Origin: an uncultured Actinomyces sp. | Lineage (GTDB): Bacteria; Actinomycetota; Actinomycetes; Actinomycetales; Actinomycetaceae | NCBI GenBank assembly: GCA_900545825.1 | Contig: URAS01000002.1 | Coordinates: forward strand, 141,193 to 205,192 | Length of the DNA: 64,000 bases | Reading direction: 5' to 3' | Shown: in pieces, positions 8,482 through 15,932 of the stretch | How the letters are laid out: each line of letters starts with the position of its first letter | Numbering within the stretch: position 1 is the stretch's first letter | Notes under the pieces: generated by a model | Told to the model about the DNA's origin: nothing | Database searches by the model: none | What the model saw: only the letters and a program-made list of their open reading frames with translations | Program-made: the position numbers and the translations under genes

Positions 8482-9252
8482 CTAATTCAGCACGGACAGC
8501 GCGGCCTGGTCGGTGCATTTCGCCAGTCGGCGCCGCAGCGCGTCCTCGGGCAGCTCGCCGACCGCGGCGACGACGACGAGGTTCCCGGCTTTCCCACCGC
8601 CCTCGCCGCGCAGGACCCGCCCCGGCCCGACGAGGGCGACGGAGTCGAAGTGCCGCTTGGCGACGTCAACCTCGGCGCGGGACGGCCCCAAACCGGCCGC
8701 GCAGTTGGCGACGACGAGGCCGGTCGCCGGGTCGACGGCCCGGCGAGCCAGACTCCAGAATCCTTCGCCGAGCAACGCCCCGGGCACCGCGCCGGCGGCG
8801 AATGCGTCGCGGACGACGACGCGGCAGGCGCCCTCGCGTGCACCGGCCAGCGCCTCGGCGCCGTCTTGGACGCGCAGCGACAGTGCGGGTTTGCGGGGCA
8901 GGGCGAACCAGCGCCGGGCCGCGGCCACCATGTCGGGGTCGATTTCCGCTGTCACCTGCCGCGATCCGCGGTACCGGGCCGCCCACGCCCGAGGCAGCGC
9001 GCAGCCGGCGCCGCCCAGGTGGAGGGCGACGTCGCCCTCGGCCAGTCCTCCGGCGGCCGCAACGACCGCGTCCATCCACTGCATGTATCCGAACGTCAGG
9101 TGCGTCGGGTCGGAAAGGTCGAGGGCGGACGACGGCCGCTGGTCGATGAGGACCGTGGCGATCGTCCCGTCGACGCGCACCTCGATGCGGCCGCACGCGG
9201 CGTCGATCGGGGCATAGTCGCCGGTTGCGTCGCGGCGGCGGGCGCGTCCCAC
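8482..9252 (-). CDS. Spermidine-synthase-like SAM-binding protein
   Basis: The 256-residue product has a Rossmann methyltransferase-like core: VALHLGGAGCALPRAWA (SAM-binding loop) followed by TAEIDPDMVAAARRWF (acidic residue at strand 2) and VVRDAF where synthases carry the aminopropyl-transfer aspartate. It belongs to the spermidine synthase-like family common in Actinomycetota and lacks a membrane domain. I chose the GTG at 9252 because GAGGAG lies 6-7 bases upstream; an ATG at 9282 would overlap the start of the divergent gene. Polyamine synthesis is not certain, since many members have no proven activity. Confidence 0.7.
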   Translation of the reverse strand: MGRARRRDATGDYAPIDAACGRIEVRVDGTIATVLIDQRPSSALDLSDPTHLTFGYMQWMDAVVAAAGGLAEGDVALHLGGAGCALPRAWAARYRGSRQVTAEIDPDMVAAARRWFALPRKPALSLRVQDGAEALAGAREGACRVVVRDAFAAGAVPGALLGEGFWSLARRAVDPATGLVVANCAAGLGPSRAEVDVAKRHFDSVALVGPGRVLRGEGGGKAGNLVVVAAVGELPEDALRRRLAKCTDQAALSVLN

Positions 9253-9280
9253 GGGCAGCTCCTCGCGTATGGTTGGTCTC

Positions 9281-11017
9281 ATGACTACAGCCCATCCTAC
9301 GGAGCCCACCGCGCTCGACCAGCGCGCCGACCGTTTCCACGACGACATGCTCGCCCTCTCGCCGATCGGCCAGACCTTCGCGGGCCTCCACGACAACGAC
9401 GCGACCTGGGACGATATGTCGCCCGCCGGCTACGACGCCGCGACGGACGCGATCCGCCAGATGCTTGCCGACGTCGACGCCCTCGAGCAGCAGGAAGGCG
9501 GCTTTACCGGCAACGACGCCGTCACCGCGGCCGCGCTGCGTGAGCGGCTGGGCCTGGAGCTGCAGCTGGACGAGCGCAACGAGTACCTCGGTGACCTCAA
9601 CAACATCGCCTCGCCGTTCCAGTCGCTGCGCGACGTGTTTGGCCTGATGCCGACCGATTCGCCCCAGGCGCGCGACAACATCCGCGCCCGCATCGCCGCG
9701 ATGCCGACCGCGCTGGCGGGGATCCGCGAGAGCCTCGACGCCGCCCGGTCGCGCGGACGCGTCGCCGCCGCCCGCCAGGTCGAGCTCGTGGCCCAGCAGG
9801 CCGACGACTTCGCGAAGGCCGGCGGCTACCTCGACGACCTCGCGACGCCCGAAAAGGGCGAGGACGAGGGCGCCTGGGCCGCTGCCGCCACCGACGCCAA
9901 GGCGGCGTTGGCCGAGTTTTCGGCGTGGCTGCGCAAGGATCTGGCGCCGGACGCGCCCGAGGCCGACGGCGTGGGCCGCGAGCGCTACGAGCTGTTCTCG
10001 CAGCAGTTCGTCGGCGCGAAGGTCGACCTCGCCGACGCGTATTCGTGGGCGTTGGAGCAGCTGGGCGACCTCATCGTCGAGCAGCAACGCCTGGCCGAGC
10101 AGCTGTACGGCGCGGGGACCACCGTGCCCGAGGCGCTGGAGAAGCTCAACGCCGATCCCGCGCGGCAACTGATCGGCACCGACGCGCTGCGCGAGTGGAT
10201 GCAAGGCTGGGCCAACCGGGCGTTGAGCGAGGTCGGGCGCGATTTGATCGACATCGACCCGCGCGTGGCGACCATCGACTGCGTCATCGACCCGGCGGGC
10301 ACCGGCGGCATCTACTACCTGCCGCCGGCCGAGGACTTCTCGCGGCCGGGCCGCATGTGCTGGGCCGTCCCCGAGGGCGAGGACACGTTCCACACGTGGC
10401 AGGAGCTGACGACCGTCTTCCACGAGGGCGTCCCAGGCCACCACCTGCAGATCGGCGCGGCGATGTGCGCGGGGCTCAACAAGTGGCGCGCACAGGACTG
10501 CTGGCTGAGTGGGCACGGCGAGGGCTGGGCGCTGTACGCCGAGTCGCTGATGACCGAGCTGGGGTATGAGTCCGAGCCGGGCGAGCGGATCGGCTACCTC
10601 GACTCGCAGCGGTTGCGGCTGGCACGCGTCGTCCTCGATATCGGCGTCCACCTGGGCCTGCCCGTCCCGCCCGAGGGCCCGTGGAGCGCGGGCCTGCGCA
10701 CGTCGGGCACGTGGGATGCCCAGTTCGCGTGGGATTTCTTGAAGGCGAACGTCGCGATGGCCGACGGGTTCTTGCGGTTCGAGTGCGACCGGTACCTCGG
10801 CTGGCCGGGGCAGGCGCCCTCGTATGCGCTGGGCCAGCGGTTCTGGCGGCAGCTGCGCGGCGACTACCTGCAGGCGGCGGGCGCCCCGCGCGACCTGCCG
10901 GTCCGCCGCGCCGACGGGACGATCGACCCGCTGCAGCGCGAATTCCACACCCGCGCCCTCGCCCTCGGGTCGTTGCCGCTGGACGTGCTGCGGGAGGCGC
11001 TGCTGCCCCGCCCGTGA
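9281..11017 (+). CDS. DUF885 family protein, probable metal-dependent peptidase/hydrolase
   Basis: The 578-residue soluble protein carries the DUF885 signature FHEGVPGHHLQIG (His381, Glu382, His387, His388), a zincin-like HExxxGHH site, followed by GEGWALYAESL. Enzymes of this family are thought to be carboxypeptidase-like, but few have been studied. Start choice is open between ATG 9269 and ATG 9281. Neither has a clear ribosome site, and a TATGGT hexamer ends 7 bases before 9281, so a leaderless transcript starting at 9281 is possible. The TGA stop (11015-11017) lies inside repeat element B1. The gene is divergent from the spermidine-synthase-like gene. Confidence 0.8.
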   Translation: MTTAHPTEPTALDQRADRFHDDMLALSPIGQTFAGLHDNDATWDDMSPAGYDAATDAIRQMLADVDALEQQEGGFTGNDAVTAAALRERLGLELQLDERNEYLGDLNNIASPFQSLRDVFGLMPTDSPQARDNIRARIAAMPTALAGIRESLDAARSRGRVAAARQVELVAQQADDFAKAGGYLDDLATPEKGEDEGAWAAAATDAKAALAEFSAWLRKDLAPDAPEADGVGRERYELFSQQFVGAKVDLADAYSWALEQLGDLIVEQQRLAEQLYGAGTTVPEALEKLNADPARQLIGTDALREWMQGWANRALSEVGRDLIDIDPRVATIDCVIDPAGTGGIYYLPPAEDFSRPGRMCWAVPEGEDTFHTWQELTTVFHEGVPGHHLQIGAAMCAGLNKWRAQDCWLSGHGEGWALYAESLMTELGYESEPGERIGYLDSQRLRLARVVLDIGVHLGLPVPPEGPWSAGLRTSGTWDAQFAWDFLKANVAMADGFLRFECDRYLGWPGQAPSYALGQRFWRQLRGDYLQAAGAPRDLPVRRADGTIDPLQREFHTRALALGSLPLDVLREALLPRP

Positions 11018-11094
11018 ACGTGATCCTTTCGTCCGTTTTCATCACGCCCATGGGCCTCAAGCGGTGAACGTGACCTTTTTGATCACGTTCACCG
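11012..11094 (+). repeat. Intergenic repeat B1 (83 bp, GTGAACGTGA family)
   Basis: This 83-base unit contains two hairpins. The second is strongest: GGTGAACGTGA (11063-11073) pairs with TCACGTTCACC (11083-11093). The first GTGAACG supplies the TGA stop of the DUF885 gene. B2 and B3 are the same unit in minus orientation with identical length. The core differs from them (GCCCATGGGCCTCAAG). Confidence 0.75.
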
Positions 11095-11169
11095 CGAGGG
11101 CGCCGGAGCGCGCGACGCGGCCGGAATTCCCGCGTAAGGTGGGGAGGCATCACGACGCAAGGAGGCGCC

Positions 11170-11955
11170 ATGCTCACCGACGACCAGATTTCCGCTGCCG
11201 CAGCCGACCTCGCCGAGGCCGCCGACACGCACCAGCTTGCTACGCCGCTGACCAGGCGGTTTACCGACATGACCATCCCGGACGCCTATGCGATTCAGCG
11301 CGCCCGGGTCAAGGAGCGCGAGGCCGCCGGCGAGCGCGTCGCCGGGCACAAGGTCGGCGTGACGTCGCGGCCCCTCCAGCGGTCGCTGGGCCTCGAGGCG
11401 CCGATTTTCGGCACGATCTTCGCCGATGACGTCCGCGATTCGGGGGCGTCGTTCGATTGGTCGCTGTTGCACGGCCCGCGCCTGGAGGTCGAGTTGGCGT
11501 TCATGATCGCCGAAGACCTGGTCGGCCCCAGCATCAGCCCCGCCGCCGCCCTTGCAGCGACCGAGTACGTGCGCGCCGCCCTCGAGGTCGTCGACACGCG
11601 TGTGAGCCCCGACGGGTCGACGATGGTCGACGCCGTCGCCGACAACTCGAGCCTGGGCGCGATCGTCCTCGGCGAGGAAGAGGTGCGGCCCGACCTCCTC
11701 AACCTGCGCTGGTCAGGGGCGATGCTCTACCGCAACGACGAGCTGGTCGGCACCGGCCTGTCCGCGGGCGCCCTCGGGAACCCCGCGAACTCGCTCGCCT
11801 GGCTGGCGAACACGCTGCCGACCTACGGCGACCACCTGCGCGCCGGCGAGGTCGTCATGACCGGGGCGTTCATCGCTCCCCTGCCGGTCGAGCAGGGTGA
11901 CCACATTCGCGTCAACTACGGCCACCTCGGCGAGGTCACCTGCGCCTTCGCGTAA
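11170..11955 (+). CDS. hpaH: 2-oxohept-4-ene-1,7-dioate hydratase
   Basis: The 261-residue protein belongs to the FAH-fold hydratase/decarboxylase group (MhpD, HpaH). It shows GHKVGVTSRPLQRSLGL near the N-terminus and the metal-binding acid cluster LEVELAFMI. The length is typical for HpaH. It should add water to 2-oxohept-4-ene-1,7-dioate, needing Mg2+, late in homoprotocatechuate degradation. ATG at 11170 follows AAGGAGG. It is separated from hpaE/hpaD by about 7 kb but next to gabD, which supports HpaH rather than MhpD. No hpaI aldolase follows it. Confidence 0.85.
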   Translation: MLTDDQISAAAADLAEAADTHQLATPLTRRFTDMTIPDAYAIQRARVKEREAAGERVAGHKVGVTSRPLQRSLGLEAPIFGTIFADDVRDSGASFDWSLLHGPRLEVELAFMIAEDLVGPSISPAAALAATEYVRAALEVVDTRVSPDGSTMVDAVADNSSLGAIVLGEEEVRPDLLNLRWSGAMLYRNDELVGTGLSAGALGNPANSLAWLANTLPTYGDHLRAGEVVMTGAFIAPLPVEQGDHIRVNYGHLGEVTCAFA

Positions 11956-12004
11956 CGCGTCGGGAGCGCGCGCGTCGTCCTCGAACATGAGCCCCAAATG
12001 TGAG

Positions 12005-12043
12005 TTTTTTCGGTGCGTAGCCGCCGGTTACGCACCGAAAAAA
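12005..12043. repeat. Perfect 15-bp inverted repeat between convergent hpaH and gabD (reversed terminator-like)
   Basis: TTTTTTCGGTGCGTA (12005-12019) pairs perfectly with TACGCACCGAAAAAA (12029-12043) around a 9-base loop. It sits midway between two convergent genes where a two-way terminator is expected. However, the T-tract precedes the stem and the A-tract follows it on both strands, the reverse of an intrinsic terminator. Function is therefore open. Confidence 0.75.
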
Positions 12044-12108
12044 CGCACAGAAAGGCGTAAGAGCGCAAGGGGATTACCCCCGAAACGTCACCTGCGCGGA
12101 CTGCGCCC

Positions 12109-13572
12109 CTACCGCGGGATGCCGACGTACACGGTCTCGAGGAACTCGTCGATGCCAGTGTGGCCGCCCTCGCGTCCCAGGCCCGACGCCTTAACGCCGC
12201 CGAAGGGCGCAGCGGCATTCGACACGGTCTGCGAATTCAGCCCGATCATGCCGACCTCCAGGCGGTCGACCAGCCGGAAAATCCGCGCGGCATCGTTCGT
12301 GTAGACGTACCCGGCGAGGCCGTACGGCGTGTCGTTGGCCCACTCGAGCACCTGATCCTCGTCGTCGAACGCGAGGACGGGCGCGACCGGGCCGAAGACC
12401 TCCTCGTGCATGAGCGGGTCGTCGGGCCCGGACACGCGGATAACCGTGGGCTCGAAGAAGAAGCCGTCCCGGTCGATCCGGTGCCCGCCCGTGACGACCT
12501 CGCTGCCCGCGGCGACCGAACGGTCCACCAAATCAGCGACCGAATTGAGCTGCTTCTCGGAGATGATCGGGCCGACGTCGACGCCGTCCTCGAGGCCGTC
12601 GCCGACGGTCTGCGCCGCCATCTTGTCGGCGAAACGGCGCGTGAATTCGTCGACCAGCGAGCTGTGGATGAAGAAGCGGTCGGCGGCGTTGCAGGCCTCG
12701 CCCATGTTGCGCATCTTCGTCGCCATCGCCGCGTCGACGGCGAGGTCGAGGTCGGCGTCGGCAAACACGATGAACGGCGCCAGGCCGCCCAGCTCCATCG
12801 ACGTGCGCAAGACGTTGTCGGCCGCCTGCTTGAGCAGCGCGCTGCCGACCCCCGTCGACCCGGTAAACGACACCTTGCGCAGGCGCGGATCCGCCATCAA
12901 CGGCCCCGTGACCTGCCTGGTCGACGCCGTGGGGACGACGTTGACGACGCCCGCAGGCACGCCGACCTGCCGAAGGACGTCAATGAACAGCAGCGACGTC
13001 AGCGGCGTGTCGTGCGACGGCTTGAGGACGCACGTGCACCCGGCCGCGAGCGCCGGCGCGATCTTGCGGGTCGACATGGCCAGCGGGAAGTTCCACGGCG
13101 TGATGAACAGGCACGGGCCGACCGGGCGCTGATGGGTGATGACGTGGATGGCGCCCTCGGGCGTGGGGTAGGCGTCGCCGGAAATATGGGCGGCGACCTC
13201 GCTAAACCAGCGGAGGAACTCGGCGCCATAGACGACCTCGCCGCGCGCCTGGTCCAGCGGCTTTCCCATTTCCAGGGTCATAAGGGCGGCGAAGTCGTCG
13301 GTCAGTTCGATGACGCGGTCGTAGGCGGCGGCCAGCAGGCTGGCGCGGGTGCGGGAGGGCGTTTCGGCCCACGCGCGCTGGGCGGCGCAGGCGGCGTCGA
13401 GGGCGGCCGCACCGTCGGCCTCGGTGCCGTCGGCGACCTGGGCGAGGACCTGCCCGGTTGCCGGATTGAGGACGTCAAAGGTTGCACCACCTGCGGCGTC
13501 GCGCCATTCTCCATTGACGAACACCTGGGTGGGGATACGGCTGATGAGGGCGTCGACGTCTACTGTGGCCAC
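12109..13572 (-). CDS. gabD: Succinate-semialdehyde dehydrogenase
   Basis: The 487-residue enzyme oxidises succinate semialdehyde, the aldolase product of the homoprotocatechuate route, to succinate. The catalytic cysteine is in GEACNAADRF (Cys294) and the glutamate in SMELGGLAPFIVF (Glu260); this latter segment is typical of GabD. I chose the GTG at 13572 because AAGGAG lies 7 bases upstream; the longer open frame to 13671 has no such site. It converges on hpaH and together they complete the pathway begun at 1-4 kb. NADP preference cannot be read from the sequence. Confidence 0.9.
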   Translation of the reverse strand: MATVDVDALISRIPTQVFVNGEWRDAAGGATFDVLNPATGQVLAQVADGTEADGAAALDAACAAQRAWAETPSRTRASLLAAAYDRVIELTDDFAALMTLEMGKPLDQARGEVVYGAEFLRWFSEVAAHISGDAYPTPEGAIHVITHQRPVGPCLFITPWNFPLAMSTRKIAPALAAGCTCVLKPSHDTPLTSLLFIDVLRQVGVPAGVVNVVPTASTRQVTGPLMADPRLRKVSFTGSTGVGSALLKQAADNVLRTSMELGGLAPFIVFADADLDLAVDAAMATKMRNMGEACNAADRFFIHSSLVDEFTRRFADKMAAQTVGDGLEDGVDVGPIISEKQLNSVADLVDRSVAAGSEVVTGGHRIDRDGFFFEPTVIRVSGPDDPLMHEEVFGPVAPVLAFDDEDQVLEWANDTPYGLAGYVYTNDAARIFRLVDRLEVGMIGLNSQTVSNAAAPFGGVKASGLGREGGHTGIDEFLETVYVGIPR

Positions 13573-13690
13573 GGTTTCGCTCCTTCGCGATCGGTCGGCC
13601 CCCGCACACGCGCCAGGGCCGGCGGAATTGTCCGTTTTTCTCAGCCTAACGCCGGGGCCCAACTTCGGCACCCGCAGGCGCTACCCCCAC

Positions 13691-13773
13691 AGTGAACGTG
13701 ACGTGAAAAGGTCACGTTCACGGATTGACGCGCGTTAACGTGATGAAAGCGGACGAAAGGGTCACGTTCACGG
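13691..13773 (-). repeat. Intergenic repeat B2
   Basis: An 83-base member of family B in minus orientation. One hairpin is GTGAACGTGAC (13692-13702) with GTCACGTTCAC (13711-13721). Its first unit on the minus strand, CCGTGAACGTGACC, contains the TGA stop of glycerate kinase (13768-13770). It is nearly identical to B3 across the central ATTGACGCGCGTTAACGTGAT. Confidence 0.75.
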
Positions 13774-14904
13774 GGCCAGGCCGAGCGTCGCCAGCCGCAT
13801 GATCGTCGCGGCGGTGCGGGTGAGGTTCTCGGCGCCGTCGGCGAGGGCGTCCTCCAGGGTGACGACGCCGGGGACGATGGGGACGAGCGCGGTCGCACCG
13901 CGGCCCAGGAGGGCGTCGGCGCCGGGCCTCACCGACCCGCCGACGAGGACGCAGGGGACGCCGGCCTCGCGGGCCAGCTCGGCGACACCCGCCGGCGTCT
14001 TACCGTCGAGCGTCTGGCGGTCTAATGCGCCCTCACCTGCGATAACAAGGTCGGCGTCGGCGAGAATTTCGCGCAGCCCCACGGCGTCGGCGACGATCTG
14101 GACGCCCGGCCGCAGCGTCGCGCCGAGGGCGAGTAGCGCCCACCCCAGCCCGCCGGCCGCCCCGGCCCCGGGCGCGTCGGCCAGGCCCGCCGCCCGCGGC
14201 AGCGCTGCGGCGACGGCCCGCTCGACGCGCCGGGCGCCCTCGTCGAGAAACCGCACGTCATCGCCGGTTGCGCCCTTCTGCGGGCCGAACACGGCCGCGG
14301 CGCCCTGGTCGCCCAGCAGCGGATTCGTCACGTCGGACGCGCCGGTCAGCGTGACCGACCCCAGCCGCGGATCCAGGCCGGACGTGTCGACGCGCGCGAG
14401 GCCAGCCAGCCTGGCCGGCGTCGGCTCGAGCCGCGCGCCCGCGCCATCGAGGAACCGCACGCCGAGCGCCTCGAGCATCCCCGCGCCGGCGTCCGACGTC
14501 GCCGACCCGCCAAGCCCCACGAGGACGTCGCGCGCCCCCGCATCCAACGCGGCCCGAATCAGCTGCCCGACACCCTGCGACGACGCGGCGCGAATGTCGC
14601 GCTTGCCCGGGTCGATCACCCCCAGGCCGACCGCCGCGGCGACCTCGACGATCGCCCGCTCGCCCGCGATCGCGAACTCCGCGGTGACCGGCCGCCCGAG
14701 GGCGTCGACGACCTCCACGCTTCGCAGCCTGGCGCCGAGGCTGGCGGCAACCGCCCTCGTGAAACCCTCTCCCCCGTCGGCCATCGGCACCTCGACGCAG
14801 CAGGCGTCGGGGCACACCTGGCGCACGCCGGCGGCCAGGGCGGCCGCCGCGTCGGGCGCGGACACTGATTCTTTGAACGAGTCGGGGGCGAGGACGACCT
14901 TCAT
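13768..14904 (-). CDS. glxK: Glycerate kinase (GlxK/GarK family)
   Basis: This 378-residue kinase phosphorylates D-glycerate using ATP. The N-terminus MKVVLAPDSFKESVSA and the segments VPMADGGEGFTRAV and GLGGSATSDAGAGM are family signatures, and the length is typical. ATG at 14904 follows AAGGGG. The open frame runs on upstream to 15222, but that part reads through repeat B3 and is not credible coding. The gene is bracketed by B2 (which gives its stop) and B3. A hydroxypyruvate-isomerase-like gene lies at 23.5 kb, so a shared role in glyoxylate/glycerate use is possible but not shown by linkage. Confidence 0.92.
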   Translation of the reverse strand: MKVVLAPDSFKESVSAPDAAAALAAGVRQVCPDACCVEVPMADGGEGFTRAVAASLGARLRSVEVVDALGRPVTAEFAIAGERAIVEVAAAVGLGVIDPGKRDIRAASSQGVGQLIRAALDAGARDVLVGLGGSATSDAGAGMLEALGVRFLDGAGARLEPTPARLAGLARVDTSGLDPRLGSVTLTGASDVTNPLLGDQGAAAVFGPQKGATGDDVRFLDEGARRVERAVAAALPRAAGLADAPGAGAAGGLGWALLALGATLRPGVQIVADAVGLREILADADLVIAGEGALDRQTLDGKTPAGVAELAREAGVPCVLVGGSVRPGADALLGRGATALVPIVPGVVTLEDALADGAENLTRTAATIMRLATLGLAP

Positions 14905-14918
14905 ACCCCTTATTCTCT

Positions 14919-15001
14919 CGGTGAACGTGATCAAAAAGGCCACGTTCACGGATTGACGCGCGTTAACGTGATCAAAGCGGACAAAATGATCACGTTCACG
15001 G
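14919..15001 (-). repeat. Intergenic repeat B3
   Basis: 83 bases, minus orientation, in the divergent gap between glycerate kinase and the aldo/keto reductase. GTGAACGTGATC (14921-14932) faces CACGTTCAC (14941-14949), and a second hairpin ends with TGATCACGTTCAC (14987-14999). It differs from B2 at only a few positions, mostly in loops. Confidence 0.75.
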
Positions 15002-15074
15002 AGTAGCCGCGCGCCGCACCGCTCCACCCCGTAGGCTTGAACCACACAATCACGCGTAAGTTGAGGAGTCACCG

Positions 15075-15905
15075 ATGACGACACTGCCCACCCTCCCCCT
15101 GCTCGACGGCGGCACGATTCCCGCGTGGGGCATGGGCACCTACGGCCACCAGGGCCCCGCCGGCGTCGACCTGTTTGCCCAGGCCGCGCGCGACGGACAC
15201 CGCCTGTTCGACACGGCCGCACAGTACGGCAACGAGGCGACGGTCGGCGAGGGCCTGCGCGCCTCCGGCGTCCCCCGCGGGGACCTGTTTGTCACGACGA
15301 AGATCGCCGGCGGCGACCAGGGCACCGGCTCGACACGCACGGGCCTCACCGAGTCGCTGCGGCGCCTGGGGATGGACTACGTCGACCTCGTCCTCATCCA
15401 CTGGCCCAACCCGTCGCGCGGCCTCTACGTCGACACGTGGAAAGAGCTGGTCAAGGCCCGCGAGGACGGCCTCGTCCGCCACATCGGCGTGTCGAACTTC
15501 CTTCCTCAACACATCGACGCCCTCATCGAGGCCACCGGCGTCACCCCGGTCATCAACCAGATCCAGCTGCACCCGATGATCCAGCGCAAGGACGTCCGCG
15601 CCTACCTCGACGCCCACGACATCCGCACCGAGGCGTGGCGCCCGATCGGCTTCAAGGAGCACCTCACCGACCAGATCGTCGTCCAGAACATCGCCGCCGA
15701 GGTCGGCCGCACCCCCGTCCAGGTCGTCCTGCGGTGGGCGGTGCAGCACGGGATCATCCCGATCTCGGTCTCCAGCAAGCCGGAGCGCAATCGCGAGAAT
15801 TTCGCCCTCGACTTCGAGCTGTCGGCCGAGCAGATGCACGGCCTCGACTCCCTGGATGCCGGCGACCGCTTCACGTGGGACCCGCTGACCCACGAGGAGT
15901 GGTAG
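15075..15905 (+). CDS. Aldo/keto reductase (2,5-diketogluconate reductase-like)
   Basis: A 276-residue NADPH-dependent (beta/alpha)8 oxidoreductase. The AKR tetrad is present: Asp46 and Tyr51 in LFDTAAQYGNE, Lys76 in TTKIAG and His109 in LIHWPNP. The family signature near the C-terminus, PISVSSKPERNRENF, supplies the cofactor phosphate contact. ATG at 15075 follows TTGAGGAG. The closest described types are the 2,5-diketo-D-gluconate reductases and prostaglandin-F synthase-like enzymes; the natural substrate is unknown. The gene is transcribed alone and converges on the FUSC gene. Confidence 0.85.
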   Translation: MTTLPTLPLLDGGTIPAWGMGTYGHQGPAGVDLFAQAARDGHRLFDTAAQYGNEATVGEGLRASGVPRGDLFVTTKIAGGDQGTGSTRTGLTESLRRLGMDYVDLVLIHWPNPSRGLYVDTWKELVKAREDGLVRHIGVSNFLPQHIDALIEATGVTPVINQIQLHPMIQRKDVRAYLDAHDIRTEAWRPIGFKEHLTDQIVVQNIAAEVGRTPVQVVLRWAVQHGIIPISVSSKPERNRENFALDFELSAEQMHGLDSLDAGDRFTWDPLTHEEW

Positions 15906-15932
15906 GCCGAGGAGCGGTAAACGCCGCCCGCG

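Noticed and set aside
12005..12043. Canonical two-way terminator between hpaH and gabD
   Set aside because: T and A tracts are in the reverse order for both strands.
14905..15222. N-terminal extension of glycerate kinase upstream of 14904
   Set aside because: It reads through repeat B3 and has no similarity to the family; MKVVLAPDSFK is the conserved start.
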